Positions 8,593 through 17,480 of a DNA stretch of 64,000 bases are shown here, piece after piece (the first letter of the stretch is position 1; each line of letters begins with the position of its first letter). The stretch is from Bacillus sp. 123MFChir2 (lineage in GTDB: Bacteria > Bacillota > Bacilli > Bacillales > Bacillaceae_G). Where the stretch lies: contig NZ_KB910932.1 of assembly GCF_000383235.1 (NCBI RefSeq), positions 1 through 64,000 on the forward strand, written 5' to 3'. The notes beneath the pieces were generated by a model. It made no database searches. It was not told where the DNA came from and saw only the letters and a program-made list of their open reading frames with translations. The translations under genes were made by a program, and so were the position numbers.

Positions 8593-9543
8593 ATGAAAAT
8601 AGATGGTGTCTTTGAAGGAGGCGGCGTTCGGGGAATTGCACATGTTGGAGCAATTTGTGCATTAGAAGAAAACGGTTATACATGGGAACGAGTTGCTGGT
8701 ACATCAGCTGGTGCTATAATAGCAGCACTCCTCGCATGCGGCTATACAGGAAAAGAATTAAAAACCATTATAAATAACGCTGATTATACAAACTTCCTAA
8801 CAAAAACATGGTTAGATAAAATCCCCCTGATTGGAAAAGGAGTAAATGTGTGGTTTAAAATGGGCATATATAAAAATGATTTCATAGAACAATGGTTAGA
8901 AGATTTATTATCCAAAAAGGGAGTTTCTTGTTTTAGTGACTTACCTAACCCCGATAGTTTAAAAATCATTGCTTCTGATATCAGCAATGGTAACATGGTA
9001 ATTTTCCCCGACGACTTACCGCATTATGGATTTTCAAATAAAAAATTCTCTATTGCAAAAGCAGCAAGAATGAGCAGTACGATTCCTTTCTTTTTTCAAC
9101 CTGTAAAATGGAAAACTCCTAAGTGGAAGCAATCTTGTTATATGCTTGACGGGGGCATTCTCAGTAATTATCCGATATGGATTTTCGACACACCAAACAT
9201 TCCACGCTGGCCTACTTTTGGATTTCATTTCATAAAAGACGAAATTCAAGCAGAACCTATGCATTATGAAGAACCTGTTTCCATGTTTAAAGGATTATTT
9301 AAAACAATGATGCAAGCCCACGATTTACGCTATCTCAATACAGAAGCAAGGGCACGCACAATTAAAATCCCTACTGGAAATATTACAAGTACAAACTTCA
9401 ATTTAAGTGATGAAGAAAAAGAATGGCTTTTTTATTCTGGCTACCAGGCAGCTGAAAAGTTTCTAATCTCTTGGAATTTCAATCAATATATATACCGATA
9501 CCGTCGTGACTCTTCCGCTTCACATAACCAAAACAAACAATAA
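8593..9543 (+). CDS. Patatin-like phospholipase
   Basis: A 316-residue serine acyl hydrolase of the patatin family. The oxyanion loop is EGGGVRG (residues 8-14), the nucleophile elbow GTSAG has Ser near residue 40, and the catalytic Asp is in DGGILSNYP near residue 197. No signal peptide or membrane helix is seen, so it is probably cytosolic or membrane-peripheral. The start at ATG 8593 places the GGG-loop at the N-terminus as usual. An earlier in-frame ATG (8578) and a more upstream start have no ribosome binding site. It is convergent with the methyltransferase gene. Confidence 0.88.
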   Translation: MKIDGVFEGGGVRGIAHVGAICALEENGYTWERVAGTSAGAIIAALLACGYTGKELKTIINNADYTNFLTKTWLDKIPLIGKGVNVWFKMGIYKNDFIEQWLEDLLSKKGVSCFSDLPNPDSLKIIASDISNGNMVIFPDDLPHYGFSNKKFSIAKAARMSSTIPFFFQPVKWKTPKWKQSCYMLDGGILSNYPIWIFDTPNIPRWPTFGFHFIKDEIQAEPMHYEEPVSMFKGLFKTMMQAHDLRYLNTEARARTIKIPTGNITSTNFNLSDEEKEWLFYSGYQAAEKFLISWNFNQYIYRYRRDSSASHNQNKQ

Positions 9544-9581
9544 AATTGTTAACTCAACTTCTTTTTTCTTTCAAAACTTAC

Positions 9582-10292
9582 TTATACATGTTCAAACTTT
9601 TTTCTTACACAAAAAGTAATTGCTTTTGTCCTTAATGAAACGGGCTGCTCATCCCTTACAATCCGATACTCTAGCGGTTTTACTACTACATGTAATTCTT
9701 CCCACCCTTTATACACCCTGCGCAGCATACAAAGTATTTCTTCTGTTGAAAGATTTACTTCAAATAAAGGATCCAATCTTACATTTGTATCCATATCCAT
9801 TTCTTCCACACTAGAATTTATTACAATATAATTAACTCCGTTATGTTCCGTCCCTATTTCCATATGATTCAATACTTTTTCCAGCTCACTTTTAGAGGGT
9901 ACATGCTCTAAACTAGATATTGCCACAATATAATCGTATTCATTTGCTGTGATAGAATAATCTTCAATCGTACTTTCTACAGTTTGAATCCGATCTGCAA
10001 CGTTAAATTCATAACTATATCGCTGTAACCGTTGCAATGCGAATGAAAGCATGTCTACACATATTACCTTTCCTGCTTTCATTCTTTGCGCAATCGGTAT
10101 ACTATTTCTGCCAACCCCACAGCCTAAATCTAATGCCGTAACACTTTGTTGGTCTTGAAATACATTCATTATCTCAATAACACCCAAAACTGGCTTATGT
10201 AACCATGATCCTTCTTCAAATAACTTATGATTAGCATAGCAATGTTCGTGATACTCTTTTTCTTTCTGTCTTATATGTTGAATTCGGCTCAT
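9582..10292 (-). CDS. Class I SAM-dependent methyltransferase
   Basis: A 236-residue Rossmann-fold methyltransferase. Motif I is ALDLGCGVGRNSIP near residue 57, the acidic post-I residue lies in VICVDM, and motif IV-like YDYIVAISSLEHV follows. The start at 10292 is chosen because AAAGGGGAG precedes it; an in-frame extension to 10346 lacks a site. The substrate is unknown. The SAM fold resembles TehB-like small-molecule methyltransferases. Confidence 0.85.
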   Translation of the reverse strand: MSRIQHIRQKEKEYHEHCYANHKLFEEGSWLHKPVLGVIEIMNVFQDQQSVTALDLGCGVGRNSIPIAQRMKAGKVICVDMLSFALQRLQRYSYEFNVADRIQTVESTIEDYSITANEYDYIVAISSLEHVPSKSELEKVLNHMEIGTEHNGVNYIVINSSVEEMDMDTNVRLDPLFEVNLSTEEILCMLRRVYKGWEELHVVVKPLEYRIVRDEQPVSLRTKAITFCVRKKFEHV

Positions 10293-10466
10293 TTTCCTCT
10301 CCCCTTTGGCATCTATTCTTCTATGGATAGTTAATATCTCCGTCAAAATTCAACTTCTCTTCGTACAAAAAAATTTACTCATGGTTTCTAATTCATTTTC
10401 ACTAAAAAAACAAATATCAAATCCTACTAAGTAATATCATGGAGAGGACTTTCATAACACCTTTTA

Positions 10467-10778
10467 TCATGGTATTGGGTTTAACATCCAAGCTAACATA
10501 AATGAGAAAAAGATAAATATAAGCATAAACGCATATAAACTAAACGCCCATATCGCACGTTTCCAACTCTTTTACTTTGTAATCATTCCTATTACGGAAC
10601 ACACTAATCCAACTTGGATCATCACATATGCATATTCTCCTATAAATACATCTTCTAACATCATAGTAATATTTATATATAATAAAGTCATTAACGCTAA
10701 CAACAAGGAAAATGTTCCTAACCACGTTTCTTGTTTATATATACCTGGTTTTCGTTTTCTTAAGAATGCCAATTCCAT
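10467..10778 (-). pseudogene. Small multi-pass membrane protein interrupted by an in-frame stop
   Basis: Translation from ATG 10778 (after AAAGGGGG) gives 68 residues with two or three hydrophobic helices (LGTFSLLLALMTLLYI, YVMIQVGLVCSVIGMI) and stops at TAA. The same frame continues for 34 codons (KSWKRAIWAFSLYAFMLIF...) with a positively charged loop and a further membrane helix before a TGA. The continuation looks like ordinary protein, so the TAA is probably a nonsense mutation in a 103-codon gene. A functional shorter product remains possible. Confidence 0.55.
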
Positions 10779-10981
10779 CCCCCTTTCACATATAACACGT
10801 TCTTACATCACGAAAAGTTGCAGAAAATACAAAAATTTTATGCGTAATCTTCCAAATAATAACTATTTATTATAATATCAAAAAATATTTACGTAAGGAA
10901 AAGTGCTACTTTCGTTAATAAGGGCTGTACAGACAATTGTTTCCTTTACCTTTCATCATAGGAGCCTTACTACAAACAAAT

Positions 10982-11009
10982 AAAAAACGGTAGCCATAAT
11001 AGCTACCGT
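10982..11009 (-). terminator. Terminator of the 55-residue gene
   Basis: An 8-bp stem ACGGTAGC / GCTACCGT with a T run on the minus strand, directly after the stop codon at 11014. Confidence 0.8.
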
Positions 11010-11013
11010 CCTG

Positions 11014-11181
11014 TTACGGATATTGCAATCCCTCTGCTTCTTCCTCCGTAATAACAATATAACGTTCTCCAGTTCTTAATCCTAACAGTTCTGCTTTTTC
11101 AATTGCTTCTTGTTTTGTTTCTGCATAAGCAGCTAAATATTTGGTTCCATTTATCACTTGGCAAATGACATAGTGTTTCAT
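11014..11181 (-). CDS. Small protein of 55 residues, function unknown
   Basis: Reads MKHYVICQVINGTKYLAAYA and ends with an acidic stretch (ITEEEAEGLQYP). It is a compact alpha/beta-looking soluble protein. The start at 11181 follows AAAAGGAG. A longer in-frame version would run into the repeat at 11198-11383 and is rejected. It has its own terminator. The repeat begins only 17 bp upstream, so any promoter must lie in or beyond it. Confidence 0.7.
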   Translation of the reverse strand: MKHYVICQVINGTKYLAAYAETKQEAIEKAELLGLRTGERYIVITEEEAEGLQYP

Positions 11182-11197
11182 TTTCTTTCTCCTTTTA

Positions 11198-11383
11198 TAT
11201 ATAAATCCAACTTGACTTTCCAACACACAAGTTGCCGCCATGCTGAACAAAAAATAACCTGCTACTCTTTCTCTCTTTGTTTGAACTTCGCACGTGAAAG
11301 AAAAAAGGTCCTGACATGGCCAGATGCTCAGGGCCATCTAAAAAGAAAGGGGATATGTCAGGTTCTAAATTTGGATTTATATA
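11198..11383 (+). repeat. bcr-like interspersed repeat, copy 2
   Basis: A 186-bp element with 13-bp perfect terminal inverted repeats (TATATAAATCCAA / TTGGATTTATATA). The core CATGGCCAGATGCTC is shared, but the arm GGTCCTGA / TCAGGGCC differs from the main group. It fills the gap between the MocR stop (10 bp away) and the small gene start (17 bp away). Confidence 0.8.
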
Positions 11384-11392
11384 TTATCGTAT

Positions 11393-12844
11393 TTATTGTT
11401 TTATTTCTTGTATAATTCGTGCAAGTTTTTCAATTCCTCTTTCAATGTCGTGCAGCGATGCATAGGAGTAGGAAATTCGTAAATGTTGATTAGCATGCCG
11501 ATCATACAAATTTCCTGGATTAAGTAAAATCCCTGCTTGTAAAGCCTTATAAAATAGTTCCTGCATAGAAAACCTCAAATTTATATGTAACCAAATGTAA
11601 AAACCACCTTCTGGTACATTCCACGTTGCAATATGTGCAAAATGTGTTTCCAATGCATGCAATGTAATATCCCTACGCATTTGTAATTGTCGGCGAATAC
11701 GCTCTAAATGTTCTTCGTACAATCCGCTTAAAAACCACTGAGCAGCAACTCGTTGTGACAAAGAACTTGATCCATAATCTGTTTGCATTTTAATATCTGC
11801 TAATCGATTAATAACGGCCTCTGGTCCTACAATCCAACCAATTCTCAAACCTGGACTAATTGTCTTAGACATACTTCCTATGTAAAGGACACTCCCACTT
11901 TTATCATATGCTTTTAATGGCTTTGAAGATGGCAAGTCGAACCACAAGTCTTGATACACCCCATCTTCTACTATAGGTAGTCCACTTTCATTACAAGTTT
12001 CTACAAGAACCTTTCTTCTCTCTTGACTCATCAAAGTCCCAGTTGGATTATGAAAAGAAGGAATGGTATAAAGAAGTGAACCATCAAATTGCTTTTTATA
12101 TTTTGAGATAAGTGTTGGTTGTATTCCATCCTGATCCATTGGAATACCAATTAAGCGTATCCCTGCTGACTGAAAAATGTTAAGAGAATATAAGTAAGAA
12201 GGTTTTTCTACTAAAATTGTTGCTCCTTTTTGTAATAGCCCCATAGAAATTAACTGTAAAGCTTGAATGCCACCTGAAACAACTAAAATAGTTGAAGAAG
12301 ATGCTTGTATACCTAATGTTTGTAAGTACTTTGTTATCTGCTCACGTAGTAAAATATCTCCTTTTGGTTCTTCATATCCTAAAGGTATATCCTGCCCTGA
12401 AAGCATACTCATAATATGTTTGGTCTTCTCTTGCGGCAAAAGTTCTGACGAAAGTTCACCTGTCCCTAATCGAATGATATTTGGATCAAACTCTGCGCGG
12501 TTAATTTCTCGAATTATAGGTAAATTAGGATAATGCATGCTAGTATCAACATAGGAATTCCAATCTAGAGGTTCCGAAGAAGTTAATAACCCCCATGTAT
12601 TATTTATTACTCTCGTTCCTTGTCTTCCTTTTCCTTCAACTAATCCTTGAGCAGCTAATTCATCTAGCGCAGTGACAATTGTACTTCTATTAACTTTAAA
12701 TGCATCAGCTAACGCTCGTTGAGACGGTAATTTCGTCCCGATTGTCCATTCTCCATTTGCAATTTTCTCTTTTATATAATCTTCAATTTGCTTATATAAA
12801 GGAATTGGAGATAAAACATTTGGTTGCCAATCAAACCGTTCCAT
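11393..12844 (-). CDS. MocR-type regulator (GntR HTH fused to aminotransferase)
   Basis: A 483-residue fusion. Residues 10-80 form a GntR winged helix (IPLYKQIEDYIKEKI, LPSQRALADAFKVNRSTI). Residues 110-480 form a fold-type I aminotransferase domain with the PLP-lysine motif IGSMSKTISPGLRIGW and an FHNPTGTLMS loop. MocR proteins sense PLP or amino-acid derivatives and control adjacent genes. Here the neighbour is a divergent LysE-type exporter, with a 22-bp palindrome between. Start ATG 12844 follows TTGGAGTGG. Confidence 0.9.
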   Translation of the reverse strand: MERFDWQPNVLSPIPLYKQIEDYIKEKIANGEWTIGTKLPSQRALADAFKVNRSTIVTALDELAAQGLVEGKGRQGTRVINNTWGLLTSSEPLDWNSYVDTSMHYPNLPIIREINRAEFDPNIIRLGTGELSSELLPQEKTKHIMSMLSGQDIPLGYEEPKGDILLREQITKYLQTLGIQASSSTILVVSGGIQALQLISMGLLQKGATILVEKPSYLYSLNIFQSAGIRLIGIPMDQDGIQPTLISKYKKQFDGSLLYTIPSFHNPTGTLMSQERRKVLVETCNESGLPIVEDGVYQDLWFDLPSSKPLKAYDKSGSVLYIGSMSKTISPGLRIGWIVGPEAVINRLADIKMQTDYGSSSLSQRVAAQWFLSGLYEEHLERIRRQLQMRRDITLHALETHFAHIATWNVPEGGFYIWLHINLRFSMQELFYKALQAGILLNPGNLYDRHANQHLRISYSYASLHDIERGIEKLARIIQEIKQ

Positions 12845-12898
12845 AACACCACTCCAATTATGTTTTTACAATTGTAGTATACACTTTGGTTGGGCTGC

Positions 12899-12920
12899 TA
12901 TCCATCCATATGGATGGATA
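12899..12920. promoter_or_regulatory. 22-bp perfect palindrome, likely MocR operator
   Basis: Two exact 11-bp halves centred on CCATATGG, with direct repeats of ATCC/GGAT inside. It lies 54 bp from the mocR start and 84 bp before the exporter start. The position suits control of both divergent genes. Confidence 0.65.
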
Positions 12921-13004
12921 CAATTGATATTTCACTTTTTATACTAGACACCAATAGATAATTATTACACGCAAAAACATACTTTTACGTAGGAGGCGAA
13001 AAAA

Positions 13005-13613
13005 ATGAGTGAAGCATTTCTTCACGGCATCATTCTTGCATTTGGACTTATAATTCCTTTAGGCGTTCAAAATGTGTTTGTGTTTAATCAAGGTGCCAGT
13101 CAATCTACATTATTAAAGGCTGCTCCAGTTGTTATAACGGCGGCAATCTGTGATACTATTTTAATTTTAGTTGCTGTGCAGGGCGTATCCCTTGTTCTAT
13201 TAACATTTTCCTGGTTAACAACGGCGCTCTACACAATAGGATTTTTCTTTCTTCTTTACATGGGGTGGGCGATATGGAAAAGTGAACCGACCGCGTCCCA
13301 AAATGAAGAGCAAACAATTACAATAAAAAAACAAATTGTATTTGCAGCTTCTGTCTCTTTATTAAATCCACATGCTATTTTAGATACCATTGGCGTGATT
13401 GGAACAAATTCCATTCAATACATAGGGGCTGAAAAATGGGCATTTACCCTGGCAACAATTTTCGTTTCTTGTCTATGGTTTATCGGATTAGCTATCGCGG
13501 GACGAATGCTAGGGAAAGTGGATTCATCCGGAAAACAAATACAACTATTAAATAAAATTTCCGGTGTTATTATTTGGACAGTTGCATTTTATATGCTTTT
13601 CCAACTCATATAA
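13005..13613 (+). CDS. LysE/ArgO-family amino acid exporter
   Basis: A 202-residue inner-membrane protein with about six helices. It starts with the family signature HGIILAFGLIIPLGVQNVFV (GxxxGPGxQN-like). A second conserved block, SLLNPHAILDTIGVIG, sits near residue 120. The start follows TAGGAGGCG. Being divergent from a MocR regulator, it probably exports a basic amino acid or related metabolite when the regulator binds its effector. Confidence 0.88.
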   Translation: MSEAFLHGIILAFGLIIPLGVQNVFVFNQGASQSTLLKAAPVVITAAICDTILILVAVQGVSLVLLTFSWLTTALYTIGFFFLLYMGWAIWKSEPTASQNEEQTITIKKQIVFAASVSLLNPHAILDTIGVIGTNSIQYIGAEKWAFTLATIFVSCLWFIGLAIAGRMLGKVDSSGKQIQLLNKISGVIIWTVAFYMLFQLI

Positions 13614-13626
13614 ACTCCATGTAAAA

Positions 13627-13669
13627 AAAACCATGAAAACATTATTTTATAGCATGTTTTCATGGTTTT
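13627..13669 (+). terminator. Terminator of the LysE-type gene
   Basis: A 15-bp perfect stem (AAAACCATGAAAACA / TGTTTTCATGGTTTT). It may also work for the convergent mgtC gene. Confidence 0.8.
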
Positions 13670-13718
13670 ATTCTTCAAAAAACATTACAAATCACTTACA
13701 TATTTTTATTCTCACGAA

Positions 13719-14402
13719 CTATCTACTCTCAACTTCCACTGAAACAATTCGTTCTATCTCTTTTAAAGAACTATACAAATCCGTTGTATATAGCTTTTCA
13801 GGAGCTGATATCATCATTTCTAATTGTTGATGCCCTTTATCTATATCTTTAACTTTCACACGTTTCACTTGCAAGTTTAATTCCTTAATTTGTTTAAAAA
13901 TCCGATTAAGCTCTTGATGTTTATTAACGATTATTTTTACTGCTAAATCCCTTTGTCTTAAAGAATAAGGGCCTGCTAATTTTACAAGATACGGAAATAC
14001 ATTAATCGCCAAAATAATTAAGATCATTGCTACAGTTGCTTCCGCGTAAAAACCAGCACCAATTGCAATTCCTAATCCTGATGCCGCCCAAACCATAGAA
14101 GCAGTTGTTAATCCAGAAATCACATCGTTATTTCTCCGTAAAATAACACCTGCCCCGAGAAAACCAACCCCACTAACAATTTGCGCTGCAAGACGCATAG
14201 GATCCATGTTCGTATGCCCCGGTGAAGAGTATACATTTACCGATTCAATAGAAACAATTGTAATTAAACAACTTGCTACTGAAATCACCATACTCGTTTT
14301 CACACCAAGTGGTTTATTTTTCAGCTGTCTATCAATTCCAATTAATAGTCCAAGAAAAAGCGCAAGGCCTAATTTGAGTAAAAATTCAAATGTCATGTTC
14401 AT
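13719..14402 (-). CDS. MgtC/SapB family membrane protein
   Basis: A 227-residue protein. The first ~140 residues hold four helices with the MgtC signatures LGLLIGIDRQLKNKPLGVKT and GVGFLGAGVILRRNNDVISGLTT. The C-terminal ~80 residues form an ACT-like soluble domain. MgtC proteins modulate F-ATPase, Mg2+ homeostasis and intramacrophage survival. No magnesium transporter is adjacent. Start ATG follows AAGGGGAAA. Confidence 0.9.
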   Translation of the reverse strand: MNMTFEFLLKLGLALFLGLLIGIDRQLKNKPLGVKTSMVISVASCLITIVSIESVNVYSSPGHTNMDPMRLAAQIVSGVGFLGAGVILRRNNDVISGLTTASMVWAASGLGIAIGAGFYAEATVAMILIILAINVFPYLVKLAGPYSLRQRDLAVKIIVNKHQELNRIFKQIKELNLQVKRVKVKDIDKGHQQLEMMISAPEKLYTTDLYSSLKEIERIVSVEVESR

Positions 14403-14498
14403 TTCCCCTTACATTTTTAATTGTTATTTTTTTATAATAAAGTAATAACTATAACTGTTTTATACTTTCATTACTAGGCCTTTTTCTTCCCTTCTAAC

Positions 14499-14918
14499 TT
14501 ATTTTGTCAAAAATATATATCGAACTTTTTTCACGGGCGGTGTTTGATAACTTCCGTTCAAAATACGAAAATTCGGTTGATAGTAACGCATAACTAAATT
14601 GAAGTTTCCTTTTGGAACTGGTAACCAATTTGATTCCTCCCCTTTATTACTAACAATGGATAACCATAAATATATAGATACAAATTGAAAAACTAACATA
14701 AAAACCCTTTTCTTTTTATGTGGGCGAGAGCAACTGGCCATGCATAGAGGCGGTCAGTTCCTTTTCCTGCCACATGCAAAGTTTAAAACAAAGATAGACA
14801 GCAAGTAGCGGCCATGTTTTGTTCTGCATAGCAGCGACTTAGATGTTAAAAAGTCAACTTGTATTTATATATAAACTTGTAGGCCTATACTATAAGCTAA
14901 ATTTTCAATAGAGAACAT
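14499..14918 (-). pseudogene. DUF1254/DUF1214 gene split by a repeat and internally deleted
   Basis: A start with AGGAGGGGG reads MFSIENLAYSIGLQVYI (14918 down to about 14866), the usual N-terminus of DUF1254 proteins. The repeat at 14671-14870 interrupts it. Just beyond the repeat the frame resumes as YGYPLL, the next family motif. After a deletion and frame change the C-terminal DUF1214 end appears (ESNWLPVPKGNFNLVMRYYQP ... LNGSYQTPPVKKV, stop 14499). TTTAT flanks the repeat on both sides. Only about 75 codons remain of a family with several hundred, so the gene is dead. Confidence 0.75.
14671..14870 (-). repeat. bcr-like interspersed repeat, copy 3 (inserted in a gene)
   Basis: A 200-bp element that reads TATATAGATACAAATTG at its plus-strand left end and CAACTTGTATTTATAT at its right end. 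Direct repeats ATAAA (TTTAT on the other strand) flank it at 14666-14670 and 14871-14875, as reported for bcr1 insertions. It is nearly identical to the copies at 52117 and 60214. Confidence 0.85.
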
Positions 14919-15074
14919 GGTCCCCCTCCTAAATAAACTAGTTTTATACCCATTATTCTTTCCGTATTCCATACCTTTATAAATATATTACTTATGATGT
15001 ATAAATAATCATGACCACACTGTATTTTCTAAAGTTCGTATATAATGGAGCATTACTTATGATCATAACAAATA

Positions 15075-15103
15075 AAAAAGGTTAGCAAAAAGCCAACCTT
15101 TTT
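15075..15103 (-). terminator. Terminator of the LCP gene
   Basis: A 12-bp stem with one mismatch (AAAAAGGTTAGC / GCCAACCTTTTT), T run on the minus strand, 3 bp after the stop codon. Confidence 0.85.
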
Positions 15104-15105
15104 TA

Positions 15106-16107
15106 TTACTTATTAGATTCTGATTTCTCAGCAATTCCAAGATGATCATTCAATTGTTTTGATATTTCTTTTACATTTTTCTCATCTGGTTGATAATAAT
15201 AAATACCTTTAATACGTTTGTCTGTACCTTGTACTTGTATTTTTTCTAACTTCAAGTCAGTTCCTGCCACATTTTTCGTAATTGCCATCATATCATTGAA
15301 TGTTAAGTTTGTTTTCAAATTTTGATCCACTGCATCTAATAATGAACTAAGTTTTGTAATGGCATTAACTGATACTGCTTTTTTGATAATTGTTTCGATT
15401 ACAAGTTGCTGTCTTTGACCACGCATTGCATCGCTATCAATTTTCCGTGTTCTCGCCAATGCAAGTGCTTGTTCTCCATTTAAATGTTGGTATCCTTTTT
15501 CAAGGTGGATCGCACCAGCTTGGTCTTTACTATCTTGTTCCGTAAAAGTAACCGGGACATCAATATCAATCCCACCAAGTGAATCTACTATTTTAATAAA
15601 TGATTCAAAATTAAATTTCACATAATAATCAACAGGTACATTTAAAAAGCGTTCAACCGTCTCACGTGTACTTTTCACCCCGCCAAAAACGTGCGCGTGC
15701 GTAATTTTATCTAATTTCTTTTTTGACGGTATATATACACGCGAATCACGAGGAATGCTCACTAACTTTACCGATTTATCATTTTTATTAATCGTTGCCA
15801 ATAATAACGCATCCGTACGCACCGCTTCACCATATTGGCTTTTTCTTTTCTCACTTTCATCTACACCCATAATTAAAATAGAAATATTATCTTTTAACGG
15901 CGCCACCTCTGTATCACGTTTATCAGATTTATCTATTTCTGCATAAGAATTACTAACAACTGCTTTTGCTTTGCTATATATAAAGGAACTGTAGCTTATT
16001 CCTCCAATGACAAGAAATAGCACAGAAATCATCAAAAACCATAAAAAAACTCTTTTTTTGGAGCGCTTCTTTTTCTTTTCACTTCTACTTGTTGCTTCCA
16101 TCTCCAT
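15106..16107 (-). CDS. LytR-CpsA-Psr (LCP) family cell-wall polymer ligase
   Basis: A 333-residue protein with a short basic cytoplasmic N-terminus (SEKKKKRSKKR), one membrane anchor (VFLWFLMISVLFLVIGGISY, about 20-40) and an extracellular LCP catalytic domain (about 75-300). Signatures are ILIMGVDESE, RTDALLLATIN, SIPRDSRVYIP and GGIDIDVP, with the late arginines in GEQALALARTRK and MRGQRQQLV. LCP enzymes attach teichoic acid or other undecaprenyl-linked glycans to peptidoglycan. Start follows GGGGGAAGTG. Confidence 0.92.
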   Translation of the reverse strand: MEMEATSRSEKKKKRSKKRVFLWFLMISVLFLVIGGISYSSFIYSKAKAVVSNSYAEIDKSDKRDTEVAPLKDNISILIMGVDESEKRKSQYGEAVRTDALLLATINKNDKSVKLVSIPRDSRVYIPSKKKLDKITHAHVFGGVKSTRETVERFLNVPVDYYVKFNFESFIKIVDSLGGIDIDVPVTFTEQDSKDQAGAIHLEKGYQHLNGEQALALARTRKIDSDAMRGQRQQLVIETIIKKAVSVNAITKLSSLLDAVDQNLKTNLTFNDMMAITKNVAGTDLKLEKIQVQGTDKRIKGIYYYQPDEKNVKEISKQLNDHLGIAEKSESNK

Positions 16108-16385
16108 TTCACTTCCCCCTTCAAAACATCTTCTATTAGTTTAATTGAAATGTAACATCTATAGAATCTAATTACATTTCACTAACCTTACATTTTCGTA
16201 ATAATTTCCAATGCATAAATAATAGCTTTTTGCTACAAAAAAATCACAATATATCATTGTAATATAATCATATTATAATATAAAAACAAATATTTTTTAA
16301 AATCATAAATAAATATTCTCTCATTGACATGATTTTCGCCATTCTTTTAGAAAGGCATTTCCTACATTACCTTTTTCCTATACAA
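16108..16385. other. A+T-rich intergenic region
   Basis: Between the LCP start and the YitT terminator. I see no gene, strong repeat or recognised regulatory site. It probably carries the LCP promoter. Confidence 0.4.
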
Positions 16386-16421
16386 AAAAACTAGCCTTCA
16401 AACATTTGAAGGCTAGTTTTT
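16386..16421 (-). terminator. Terminator of the YitT gene
   Basis: A perfect 17-bp stem with a 2-nt loop and a T run on the minus strand, immediately after the stop at 16422. Confidence 0.9.
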
Positions 16422-17255
16422 TTAACTTACTTTAAAGCCGCCACCTAATACATCTCTTACATCATGAATAACAACAAATGCATTTCTATCTTTTCGGCTT
16501 ACAACTTGTTTTAATTGAACGAGTTCTTGTTTATTAATAACAACATATAAGACTTCCTTATTATTCCCTGTATAACCGCCTCGTCCTTCTAATACCGTTA
16601 CACCACGTGTCATATTTTGCATAATGGACTCTCGAATAGTATCCGGATCATTTGAAATAATTGTCACTGCTGTTTTTGTATCTAATCCTTCCACAATAAA
16701 GTCAATAACCTTCGCACCGATAAAGACCGCTACAAGTGTATACATTGCTTTTTCTTGTCCAATAATAAATACCGAGCCAGCAATAACAACGATATCAATA
16801 ATGAGTACACCTTTCCCAACACTCCAGCCTAAATATTGATTTGCTAACCTAGCAATAATAGCTGAACCACCTGATGTACCACCTGCACGAAACATAAATC
16901 CTAAACCAATACCAACAAAAACTCCTGCAAACAGAGCAGCTAATAATGTATCATGATTTACCGGGCTTGCCACACCTTCTGTGATATATAAAAAAAGAGA
17001 AGTAGCTATAATACCAAGAATTGTATATACCATCGTTTTCTTATCAAAAAATTTATAACCAATTGCAAGTAAAATAGCATTCATTATAAGGTTTACAGCA
17101 CCAGGAGACCAGTCAAACAAATAATAAGTAATTACCGTAAGACCGATAATTCCTCCTTCTGATAATCGGTTCGGGATAGCAAAAAAGTTAATTCCAATCG
17201 CGAATAATAACGATCCAACTACAATAAGTATAATCTCTTTCATACGTTCATTCAT
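16422..17255 (-). CDS. YitT family membrane protein
   Basis: A 277-residue protein. Five hydrophobic segments (YitT_membrane/DUF161) carry the motifs IPNRLSEGGIIGLTVI and RAGGTSGGSAIIARL. A C-terminal DUF2179 soluble domain of about 80 residues (TAVTIISNDPDTIRESIMQ) follows. ATG 17255 is chosen because GGGAGGAAAA precedes it; an extension to 17291 lacks a site and enters the repeat. The substrate of this transporter-like family is unknown. The repeat at 17281 lies immediately upstream. Confidence 0.9.
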   Translation of the reverse strand: MNERMKEIILIVVGSLLFAIGINFFAIPNRLSEGGIIGLTVITYYLFDWSPGAVNLIMNAILLAIGYKFFDKKTMVYTILGIIATSLFLYITEGVASPVNHDTLLAALFAGVFVGIGLGFMFRAGGTSGGSAIIARLANQYLGWSVGKGVLIIDIVVIAGSVFIIGQEKAMYTLVAVFIGAKVIDFIVEGLDTKTAVTIISNDPDTIRESIMQNMTRGVTVLEGRGGYTGNNKEVLYVVINKQELVQLKQVVSRKDRNAFVVIHDVRDVLGGGFKVS

Positions 17256-17280
17256 TACGTTTTCCTCCCGTCTATTCCTA

Positions 17281-17470
17281 TATAAATCCAAATTTTTTTA
17301 CATATAGATTGCTGCTATGAAAAAAGGAACCTGCACTTGTTTGCTCTTTTTGGTTTTTACTGCGCATGTGGCAGAAATAGTCCTTGACCGATTCTATGCA
17401 TGGCCAGTTGCTCTCGCCCACATAAAAAGAAAAGGGTTTTTATGTTAGTTTTTCAATTTTCATCTATATA
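17281..17470 (+). repeat. bcr-like interspersed repeat, copy 4
   Basis: A 190-bp element (TATAAATCCAAAT ... CATCTATATA) flanked by TCCTA at 17276-17280 and 17471-17475, a 5-bp target duplication. It lies 10 bp after the LysR stop and 25 bp before the YitT start, antisense to both genes. Confidence 0.85.
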
Positions 17471-17480
17471 TCCTAGGAAT

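Noticed and set aside
16624-16839. Plus-strand frames antisense to yitT, pdp, copA and other genes
   Set aside because: They overlap well-supported genes, lack ribosome binding sites and show no family motifs.
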